Shown piece after piece: positions 16,361-23,030 of a stretch of DNA of 61,666 nucleotides (its first letter is position 1; each line of letters starts with the position of its first letter). The position numbers were made by a program, and so were the translations under genes. The stretch is from an uncultured Lachnoclostridium sp. (GTDB lineage: Bacteria > Bacillota > Clostridia > Lachnospirales > Lachnospiraceae). The stretch lies in NCBI GenBank assembly GCA_948330435.1, contig CAOJBY010000023.1:1-61666 (forward strand). Direction: 5' to 3'. A model generated the notes under the pieces. That model was not told where the DNA came from. It did not search any database and saw only the letters and a list, made by a program, of their open reading frames with translations.

Positions 16361-17134
16361 CTAAAATATAGAAAAATCATTATTTTTTTCTCTGTTCTTT
16401 TCCTCCCGAAGCTGGCGAACCCGGCGTTCCTCAAAAATATCCAGTGCCTTGGAACTGTAACCGGCATTTTTCTCATCGGAAACCAACATTCCCTCTACTA
16501 AGGTTAATACTCTTTTCCGCATAATATTCACCAACTCTACGGAATGGCTGCTGACAATCACCGTGATCCCCTGACGGTTTACCGAATCCAAAAGGTTCAT
16601 CATATCCCAGGACATATCCGGATCTAAATTAGCCGTAGGCTCATCCGCCAAAAGAATCTCCGGCTCTGTCAAAAGGGCTCTGGCCAAAAGTACCCGGGCT
16701 TCCTCTCCCACGGACAGTTCCTGGGGATACCGTTTTGCCATATGAACCATACCCACTCTGCCCAAAGACTCCATAATCCGCCTTTTGCTCTCCCTATGGG
16801 CGTAACCGCAGGAACGCATCACCAGAAAAAGATTATCATACACATTCCTGTCTCTGAGGCACCGCATATCTGCCTGCATGATTCCAAATCTTCTTCGATA
16901 GAAAGGAATCTCCCTCTCCTTTAAAAGACTGATATCTTTCTCATTTACAAAAATCTTCCCCCCTGTCGCTTCCTCCTGCTTGCTGAGAAGCTTCAGAATG
17001 CTGGACTTTCCTACGCCGCTTTTTCCAATTAAAAATACAAACTCACCTTTTTCAATGCGAAAGGAAATCTCTTCCAACACCAACTCGTCCGACTCAAATA
17101 TCTTTGTCACATGGTCAAACACAATCTGGGCCAT
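16361..17134 (-). CDS. Orphan FtsE-like ABC ATPase in the flagellar cluster
   Basis: This 257-residue ATPase looks like FtsE, the cytoplasmic ATPase that with FtsX controls cell-wall hydrolases. Visible are Walker A (GKSGVGKS, 37-44), the Q-loop glutamine (Gln87), Walker B (LLADEP, 161-166) and the switch His197. The signature is LSVGEEAR instead of LSGGEQQR, so the second signature position is Val142. A basic C-terminal tail of about 35 residues is also present. No FtsX-like permease lies next to it. ATG 17134 has GAGGG upstream. A terminator (17188-17225) separates it from fliS and the fliT-like gene, so it has its own unit. It may act with an FtsX elsewhere or have a new role in flagellar assembly. 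Confidence 0.8.
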   Translation of the reverse strand: MAQIVFDHVTKIFESDELVLEEISFRIEKGEFVFLIGKSGVGKSSILKLLSKQEEATGGKIFVNEKDISLLKEREIPFYRRRFGIMQADMRCLRDRNVYDNLFLVMRSCGYAHRESKRRIMESLGRVGMVHMAKRYPQELSVGEEARVLLARALLTEPEILLADEPTANLDPDMSWDMMNLLDSVNRQGITVIVSSHSVELVNIMRKRVLTLVEGMLVSDEKNAGYSSKALDIFEERRVRQLREEKNREKNNDFSIF

Positions 17135-17187
17135 GGTTTTCCCTCATTCTTTCCTGCTTTTCTAAAAATTTTACAATATATCACAAA

Positions 17188-17225
17188 AAAAAGAAAGGGC
17201 GAATTTTCAATCGTCCTTTCTTTTT
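17188..17225 (-). terminator. Rho-independent terminator after the fliT-like gene
   Basis: On the minus strand AAAGAAAGGACGA pairs with TCGCCCTTTCTTT (one mismatch), followed by a run of T. It closes the fliD-fliS-fliT unit. Confidence 0.8.
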
Positions 17226-17236
17226 CCGGAGAACCC

Positions 17237-17644
17237 TCAAGGCTGTTTATAAAATGAATCCTTTCCCGCCAGCTTTACGCTGATTACCCGATCCAATTCC
17301 ACAGTCTTTTCCAGGCTTCTCCTGATATTTTCTCCTATCTCCCCGATCTTCTTTTCCTCAAAAGAAGCATCCGCAGAAGCTTTCCGCTTTCCTTCAAGCA
17401 GATTCAGTATCTCTGTCCGTTCCTGCCTGTATGCACATTCCAGAAGCAGGTATATCTTCTCCTTACTCTCGGTAAGCCGATCCAATTCCTCCTGACGCAT
17501 TCCCAAAAGCATCTGGGCCGCCATTCTGTCATCTCTTGACAGGGTGTCCGCAATCTCTTTTGTCTGGCGATATACTTCATCCATTACCTGATACCGTCTG
17601 TGCATCTGTTTTAGAAGTTCTGTCCATAATTCCTGATCTGCCAT
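17237..17644 (-). CDS. FliT-like small flagellar chaperone candidate
   Basis: This 135-residue protein is almost entirely helical and charged, with heptad-like spacing and no membrane segment. It starts 13 bp after fliS ends, and the third gene of a fliD-fliS-x unit is usually fliT, the chaperone that binds FliD and keeps it soluble before export. Sequence similarity to enteric FliT is not evident, so the assignment rests on size, helical character and position. GAGGG precedes the ATG. FlgN-type chaperones have a similar shape and are an alternative. Confidence 0.55.
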   Translation of the reverse strand: MADQELWTELLKQMHRRYQVMDEVYRQTKEIADTLSRDDRMAAQMLLGMRQEELDRLTESKEKIYLLLECAYRQERTEILNLLEGKRKASADASFEEKKIGEIGENIRRSLEKTVELDRVISVKLAGKDSFYKQP

Positions 17645-17657
17645 TTTCTATGTTCCC

Positions 17658-18029
17658 TCAATTGTTAAGCGTTCTGCTTGCTTCCCGAAAGGCTTCTCTT
17701 AATTCCTCCACCAGTTCTTTCAGTTCCTGAATCACCTTTGGATTCCTGCCTGCACTAATCCGTGCCAGTTCATAGATAAAGAAATCATACATGATGCTCA
17801 GTTCCCGGCTGATAGCATAACTTCTGTCCAGGGTCGCTTTCAAATACTGCACGATCTCTCTGGAACGGTTTACGGACTGATCAAACAGCTCTGCATCCTT
17901 TACCTCTAATGCAAGTTCCGCCCTCGTAAGCCTTTTTACCAGCTCATCAAAGAGCAGAAGAAGCATCTCGCTGGCTGTCATGGTATTCACAGACTGAGTC
18001 TTATACTGCTGATAACCGTTTGCATTCAT
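17658..18029 (-). CDS. fliS: Flagellin export chaperone FliS
   Basis: This 123-residue four-helix protein carries the FliS hallmarks: the early YKTQSVNTMTASEMLLLLFD segment and the later YDFFIYELARISAGRNP. It binds the C-terminus of flagellin in the cytosol, stops it from polymerising and hands it to the export gate. It follows fliD and precedes the fliT-like gene, the classical fliDST order. No flagellin gene is in the window, so its client is encoded elsewhere. Confidence 0.93.
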   Translation of the reverse strand: MNANGYQQYKTQSVNTMTASEMLLLLFDELVKRLTRAELALEVKDAELFDQSVNRSREIVQYLKATLDRSYAISRELSIMYDFFIYELARISAGRNPKVIQELKELVEELREAFREASRTLNN

Positions 18030-18095
18030 CTCTGCTTCACTTCTTATCCTTTCTTTGCTTCTTACCCAAAGACAATTCTCCTGTGGTCCGCTTCA

Positions 18096-20483
18096 TCAGA
18101 AGCCCATTCCGCTTAAATAGCTGCTCTGGGAATTCATCTGGGAAATCAGCGTTTCTAACTGTGTAAACTGACTGATATAGCGATCCTGCTCGGACTTTAA
18201 GCGTTCTTTCAGATTCGCCAGAATCTTATCCACATCGTCAATCTCACTTTTAATGGAATTACTCAACACACTGGTAGGTGCATGAGTAGATCCAGCCTTC
18301 TCAATCAAAATTCCCTTGGTGGCCCCCATCGTATTCACATATTTATTCATCGTGTTTTTCAGATTAGAGGCAATGCCATCCGATCTGGTAAATGCTTCTT
18401 TAACCGCATCCGGATCCTGCTCCAGAGCTGCTTTGAACTTCGTCTCATCAAAGGAAAGCTTACCATTATCCTGCCAGCTGCTGGATACGGAAATTCCCAT
18501 AGCCTCCATAGCCTGTTGATCCTTAGGTAAAATCGCCCACCGCAGATCGTCTGCCAGGCTTCTAAGCTCACTGGATCCGAAAAGTATTCCGGCCTTTGCT
18601 TTCTCCTCCCAGAGTTTAATCTCGCTCTCGCTCATTTCTTTCTTCTGATCGTCCGTCAGCGGGAAATAGTCACTGTCCGGACGAGTGCTCAGCTGAGAAT
18701 TCACCAGTTCCAGAATCTCATTGTATTCTTTTACCATATCGGAGATGGCACTTACCATCTTCTCAGAACTTACATTGGTCTCGAAAGTTACGGCATCATC
18801 GGGATCCGTGCTTAACACGCCGTCCGTATAGCCGAATTCGCCTTTGGCTGTTACATTCAGTCCGTCAATGGAGAAGCTGTTGCTTCCCCGGGTCAGCTCT
18901 ACCACTTCACTGGACCCGGCATACTTCACAGCTACGATGGCATCCTGCCCTTCTGTCACGGCATAACCGCCTGTTTCCCCTTCCTTGCCGAAGAGAAGCT
19001 CTGCACCGTCTCCCTCTAATTTCACATCTCCGGAAGCCCCGTCAACCGTGGACTCGATCACGAACTTATCCGCAGTGGACATGTAAGAAATCTTTACCCC
19101 GGCATCAGACTTATTGATCTTATCCATAATGGAAGAAATGGAATCCTTAGCGGTAAACGTAAAGTCCGTATCGTTTATTTTCATCGTATACGTCTTGTCG
19201 GCATCCATTCCCTCTGCACCCTTTAAGCCGGAATTTTGAATACCGGTATTCAGGTTCAGCCGGTTGGACTCTCCTGCAGTAATTCCCAGACCGCCGTGGG
19301 ATGCCATAAGAGACTGACTGCCTCCTGTGATAGACAATGTGGAGGTTGTATCTTCTACAGAATTGCCATCCTCATCTTTCTGATTTGGCACTGTGGTCTT
19401 GAAAGAAAGCTTATTATTCTCATCCAGATCAACTTCCACCCGTCCCTTGCCAAAAGCGGCATCAAGACTCTTCTGCAGCTCTTCCTTTACATACTCAAGG
19501 CCGCCGTCCCCGTCTTTGGCATTATTGGCAATATCTGCAACTGACGGAAGTTCAATGGATTTGGAGGTTCCGTTGTAACTGAATGTCAGGCTCTTTCCTC
19601 CCAGACGCTGTGCAAGGGTCTGAGATTCTGACAATTCTGCCGGCTTTGTGGCAAGAGTTCCGCCCTTGGCTGCACTCTTAATCTCTATGCCTTTCTTTCC
19701 GTCTTTCTTTTCTGCATCATACAGGTCCTGATAGCCCATAGCCGCCATAGCAGAGCCACCGGTCAGCGTCACTTCATTTCCCTTGCTGGAAATGGTAAAT
19801 CGACCTCCGGCAGTTCCTACCTCTACAAAATCGGCCAGCGTGCCTTTTTTGGAAGAACCTGTATAGCTTACTTCCACTTTGGCCATGGCCTCATTAATTG
19901 CCTTGGCGGCATCCTCAACATTTGCAAAAGGCTCTCCCGTTCCGTAAGGAATGGAAACACTGTAACTCTTATCTCCCACTTTAAAGGTAAGGTTCTTTCC
20001 CGCCAATGTACTGATATCCATCTCACCTGTGTTAACCGCACTTGTTGTCAGTTTCCGATCAGACACAGCACTACTGGACATCATCTGGGCATTCTTTGCC
20101 ATCTGCTTTACGCCCAGAATCGTCACGTTGGCAGCCGCTGTCTTATTGGCTCCGCTTACGCCGATAAATTTGCTGTTCTTACCCACTACGCTGGTGCTGG
20201 CTGCTCCCCAGAAAGCATCGCTGAACAGATTGCTGCTGGAGGACATGGTAGATGTATACTTACTGGCAAAGGCAATCATCTTATCACTGATATTCCGATA
20301 TGCTTCCTGCTGCCACTCCAGCTTTGTCTTCTTCTGCTCCTGCTTTGAGATCTTCGTCTGCGTTCCCGAAGTCATTCCCTCGATCAATTCATCTCTGTCC
20401 AAACCGCTGGCAAGCCCGCCGTAACCTCTTAAACTTGACATAGCACTGTTTGTGGATGCACTGAGACTGCTTATACTAGCCAT
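18096..20483 (-). CDS. fliD: Flagellar filament cap protein FliD
   Basis: This 795-residue cap protein sits at the filament tip and folds in flagellin subunits. The N-terminal GGLASGLDRDELIEGM and the C-terminal coiled-coil region (ENLKERLKSEQDRY-like, about 765-790) are family marks. The central part is enlarged (typical FliD is 450-650 residues), with several beta-rich insertions that would form exposed domains on the cap. I chose ATG 20483 because AAGGAGTGG lies upstream. A frame reaching 20543 lacks a ribosome site. A good sigma-28 promoter lies at 20607-20633. It is the first gene of the fliD-fliS-fliT-like unit. Confidence 0.93.
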   Translation of the reverse strand: MASISSLSASTNSAMSSLRGYGGLASGLDRDELIEGMTSGTQTKISKQEQKKTKLEWQQEAYRNISDKMIAFASKYTSTMSSSSNLFSDAFWGAASTSVVGKNSKFIGVSGANKTAAANVTILGVKQMAKNAQMMSSSAVSDRKLTTSAVNTGEMDISTLAGKNLTFKVGDKSYSVSIPYGTGEPFANVEDAAKAINEAMAKVEVSYTGSSKKGTLADFVEVGTAGGRFTISSKGNEVTLTGGSAMAAMGYQDLYDAEKKDGKKGIEIKSAAKGGTLATKPAELSESQTLAQRLGGKSLTFSYNGTSKSIELPSVADIANNAKDGDGGLEYVKEELQKSLDAAFGKGRVEVDLDENNKLSFKTTVPNQKDEDGNSVEDTTSTLSITGGSQSLMASHGGLGITAGESNRLNLNTGIQNSGLKGAEGMDADKTYTMKINDTDFTFTAKDSISSIMDKINKSDAGVKISYMSTADKFVIESTVDGASGDVKLEGDGAELLFGKEGETGGYAVTEGQDAIVAVKYAGSSEVVELTRGSNSFSIDGLNVTAKGEFGYTDGVLSTDPDDAVTFETNVSSEKMVSAISDMVKEYNEILELVNSQLSTRPDSDYFPLTDDQKKEMSESEIKLWEEKAKAGILFGSSELRSLADDLRWAILPKDQQAMEAMGISVSSSWQDNGKLSFDETKFKAALEQDPDAVKEAFTRSDGIASNLKNTMNKYVNTMGATKGILIEKAGSTHAPTSVLSNSIKSEIDDVDKILANLKERLKSEQDRYISQFTQLETLISQMNSQSSYLSGMGF

Positions 20484-20574
20484 ATAAACCACTCCTTCTT
20501 CATTATTTTTCTCTTTGTTATCCCTCAATCCCGGGAAAATCACGTCTGTGATACTGTCTTAACCGAAATCTTAT

Positions 20575-20603
20575 TTGACACAATTTCGAAATTACTCTGT
20601 ACT
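20575..20603 (+). promoter_or_regulatory. Probable sigma-A promoter of the parA operon
   Basis: TTGACA (20575-20580) is followed after 17 bp by TGTACT (20598-20603). A second -10-like box, TATACT at 20621-20626, lies closer to the gene but has no good -35. The region is shared with the divergent fliD promoter. Confidence 0.5.
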
Positions 20604-20606
20604 TAT

Positions 20607-20633
20607 TTATCGGCATATAGTATACTTTAGTTA
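20607..20633 (-). promoter_or_regulatory. Sigma-28 promoter of fliD
   Basis: On the minus strand TAAC (20630-20633) is followed after exactly 15 bp by GCCGATAA (20607-20614), the FliA/SigD consensus with one mismatch. It is the best such site in the window. Confidence 0.8.
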
Positions 20634-20697
20634 ATACTTGTTTTTATTTTTTCATATAACAGACATTATAGAACTTAGAGAAACGGAGGAATTTATT

Positions 20698-21489
20698 TTG
20701 GCTACAATCATTGCACTTACCAATCAAAAGGGCGGGGTCGGCAAGACTACTACCTCGAGTGCTTTGGCAGCCGGACTTACCAGAGAGGGCAAAAAAGTAC
20801 TTGGCATCGATCTGGATCCCCAGGGCAACTTCGGATTCAGTCTCGGCCTTGATATCGAAGATTCCAAGACTATTTATGAGGTATTCAAATATCAGATCCC
20901 CATTGAGGAAGCCATTCAGCCTACGGATTATTGTGATCTTATCACATCCAATATTCTTCTGAGCAGTGCGGCACTGGAGTTTAATGAACCCGGCAGAGAA
21001 CTCATGTTGAAAAGGCTCCTGATGCCCGTGGAGGATCGCTATGATTTCATTATTATTGACACACCGCCTGCCCTGAATATTCTGACAGTGAATGCCTATG
21101 CGGCAGCCGATTATCTGATTATTCCAATGGTGGCGGAGATCTTAAGTATCGTAGGGGTTGCCCAGATTAAGGAAACCATCAACTCTGTTCAGCAGTCCGT
21201 TAATCCCAATCTTCATGTTCTGGGAATTGTACTGACCAAGTTTAATAAGCGTACTATTTTGGCCCGGGAGGTTAAAGAGATGGCCGAGAATATAGCCGGG
21301 CAGATTCACAGCAGTGTATTTGAGACACAGATTCGTCCAAGCGTAACCGTTGCGGAAGCTCCGGCACATGGGGAAAGCATTTACGATTATTCTCCCCGAT
21401 CCAATCCCTCCATAGATTATAAGGCTTTTGTTCGGGAGGTACTGTATAAGATCAGTCAGCAGGAGGTTCTACATGGCACGCAAAAGTAA
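20698..21489 (+). CDS. ParA/Soj-family positioning ATPase
   Basis: This 263-residue ATPase has the deviant Walker A motif KGGVGKTT (11-18), the GIDLDPQGN and IIIDTPPAL segments and full Soj-like length. ParA ATPases dimerise on nucleoid DNA or membranes and move or place plasmids, chromosomes, chemoreceptor arrays or flagella. I chose TTG 20698 because CGGAGG lies upstream and the protein then begins MATIIALTNQ, as the family does. A longer frame from 20638 adds 20 residues without a ribosome site. No ParB follows. Instead it overlaps by 17 bp a ComFB-domain gene. The divergent partner is fliD, so a role in placing motility or sensory machinery is plausible but inferred. Confidence 0.9.
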   Translation: MATIIALTNQKGGVGKTTTSSALAAGLTREGKKVLGIDLDPQGNFGFSLGLDIEDSKTIYEVFKYQIPIEEAIQPTDYCDLITSNILLSSAALEFNEPGRELMLKRLLMPVEDRYDFIIIDTPPALNILTVNAYAAADYLIIPMVAEILSIVGVAQIKETINSVQQSVNPNLHVLGIVLTKFNKRTILAREVKEMAENIAGQIHSSVFETQIRPSVTVAEAPAHGESIYDYSPRSNPSIDYKAFVREVLYKISQQEVLHGTQK

Positions 21490-22210
21490 TAAGACCGCAC
21501 ACGTTTTGAACCTGCTTTCCGGGCAGGATACGAATGAGGAACCGGAAAAATCCGAAGAAGCGAAACCAGAGGCGGCTGTAGAGACTGCCAGGCCGGACAC
21601 GGCTGCAGGGGCCGCTGGGACGGAGGCGGAAGCCGCACATGCTCCTGCCAAGCCACAGGCTACTCCTCCTGAGGTTCCGTCCAATATCTCTTTCATTGAT
21701 AACGGGGCAAAAGAAGCCGACCCGATTGCGGAACGCATTCATGAAGAATTATTAAAGGAACTGGAACAGGAGACTTCCTCAGAAAAAGCAACAGTTCCGG
21801 AAGTTCCGGCAGTGGAAGAGCCTAAAACCGAGACTCCTGAAGCTCCGGCAGCAAAAGAACCTAAAGCCGAGGTTCCTGTTCCAGAAGAGGAACCGGCAGA
21901 AGAATCTATAGAGCTTTCTCCGGAACCCCCTGCAGAGCCGGAGCCTGATTATGTAATGCTGAATGTTATGCAGCGGGTTGTGGAGGACAAAATTATCTAT
22001 TTTATGAAACAATTTGAGGTATGTACCTGTGACCGCTGTAAGGCTGATACAATTGCCCTGACTTTAAGCGGACTTCCGGCAAAATACCGAATTGTTGATA
22101 AGCATGCCGTGGATCCTCTGGTCAGCTACTATACCAGCAGACTGATCAGTCAGGTTACCGTGGAAGCCTTGAAAGCCTGTACACAGGTAAAAGAGAATCC
22201 ACGCCATTAA
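21473..22210 (+). CDS. ComFB-domain protein with long acidic Pro/Ala/Glu-rich linker
   Basis: This 245-residue protein has three parts: a short basic N-terminus (MARKSNKTAHVLNLLSG), a low-complexity linker rich in Glu, Pro and Ala (about 19-155), and a C-terminal ComFB domain (about 163-235) with Cys184, Cys186 and Cys189 in VCTCDRCKAD and the following LPAKY. ComFB was first seen in competence operons, and members of the family have been reported to bind cyclic-di-GMP, so this may be a second-messenger receptor. AGGAGG precedes ATG 21473, and it overlaps parA by 17 bp, which suggests fixed stoichiometry. The basic N-terminal peptide resembles the short ATPase-stimulating ends of ParA partners, so this may be the ParA partner in place of ParB. 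Confidence 0.75.
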   Translation: MARKSNKTAHVLNLLSGQDTNEEPEKSEEAKPEAAVETARPDTAAGAAGTEAEAAHAPAKPQATPPEVPSNISFIDNGAKEADPIAERIHEELLKELEQETSSEKATVPEVPAVEEPKTETPEAPAAKEPKAEVPVPEEEPAEESIELSPEPPAEPEPDYVMLNVMQRVVEDKIIYFMKQFEVCTCDRCKADTIALTLSGLPAKYRIVDKHAVDPLVSYYTSRLISQVTVEALKACTQVKENPRH

Positions 22211-22244
22211 GACAATGATTGCAAAGGAAAATCGGAGTATTTAT

Positions 22245-22976
22245 ATGGAACAGGAGACACACACTTTATTTAGCGAACCGGAAAGTTCTCCGGAGATACC
22301 GGTGCATTTCGCCAACCAGGCCTTTCAGTTTCAGGAACTGATGATGATGTACAATTGTGCCATTCGGGAAGTCCGTACCAAGCTGGAGGTCTTAAATGAT
22401 GAGTTAAGCATCCGCCACAAACGTAATCCCATCAAGCACATTACCTCTCGTATCAAGCGACCCTTAAGCATCATTCAGAAGCTCAAGCGTTATGATGCTC
22501 CTTTTACCGTGGAGGCTATAGAAGAAAATCTGAATGACGTAGCCGGAATTCGTGTGATCTGTTCATTTATTGATGATATTTATGCGATTGCAGACATGCT
22601 TCTTAAGCAAGACGATATTACCCTTATCCGGCAAAAAGATTATATCCGGTCTCCGAAGCCCAATGGCTATCGCAGCTTGCATCTGATTCTTGAGATTCCC
22701 GTTTTCTTCTCCGAACAGAAGAAAAACATGCGGGTGGAAGTGCAGATTCGTACCATTGCCATGGATTTCTGGGCCAGCGTGGATCACCAGCTTAAGTACA
22801 AGCAGAATGTAGAGAATCCGGAGGCCGTCTCTGCCGAATTAAAGGAATGTGCGGACATTATCGCCCAGACGGATGCCCGAATGCTTGCCATTAAGAATCA
22901 GATCTATGCAAATGAATCTTTTCACCGTTCTCTCCAGGACAAGCTGGAAAAATTGGAAATGCCCTTTCATTTGTAA
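22245..22976 (+). CDS. Small alarmone synthetase (RelQ-like GTP pyrophosphokinase)
   Basis: This 243-residue protein has only the RelA/SpoT synthetase domain and no hydrolase or regulatory domains, as in RelQ/SasB proteins. It transfers pyrophosphate from ATP to GDP or GTP to make (p)ppGpp. Visible are LNDVAGIRVIC, the substrate loop SPKPNGYRSLHL and VEVQIRTIAMDFWASVDHQLKYK, all matching active synthetases. I chose ATG 22245 because CGGAG lies seven bases upstream. An ATG at 22215 lacks such a site. It is the last gene of the parA-comFB operon and is followed by a bidirectional terminator. RelQ homologues are common, but this operon context is unusual to me. Confidence 0.92.
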   Translation: MEQETHTLFSEPESSPEIPVHFANQAFQFQELMMMYNCAIREVRTKLEVLNDELSIRHKRNPIKHITSRIKRPLSIIQKLKRYDAPFTVEAIEENLNDVAGIRVICSFIDDIYAIADMLLKQDDITLIRQKDYIRSPKPNGYRSLHLILEIPVFFSEQKKNMRVEVQIRTIAMDFWASVDHQLKYKQNVENPEAVSAELKECADIIAQTDARMLAIKNQIYANESFHRSLQDKLEKLEMPFHL

Positions 22977-22982
22977 AAAAAT

Positions 22983-23019
22983 ATGGGTGCTGTCTTTATT
23001 TCCGGACAGCACCCATTTT
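22983..23019. terminator. Bidirectional terminator between the alarmone synthetase and scrA
   Basis: ATGGGTGCTGTC (22983-22994) pairs perfectly with GACAGCACCCAT (23005-23016), with a T run on one side and an A run on the other. It serves both convergent genes. Its loop (CGGAAATAAA on the minus strand) belongs to the loop family noted at 7340. Confidence 0.85.
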
Positions 23020-23030
23020 AACATATCTGA

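Noticed and set aside
7140..20697. Flagellin, csrA, fliW or hook genes in the flagellar block
   Set aside because: None of the frames has flagellin end domains or the other families' marks. These genes must lie elsewhere.
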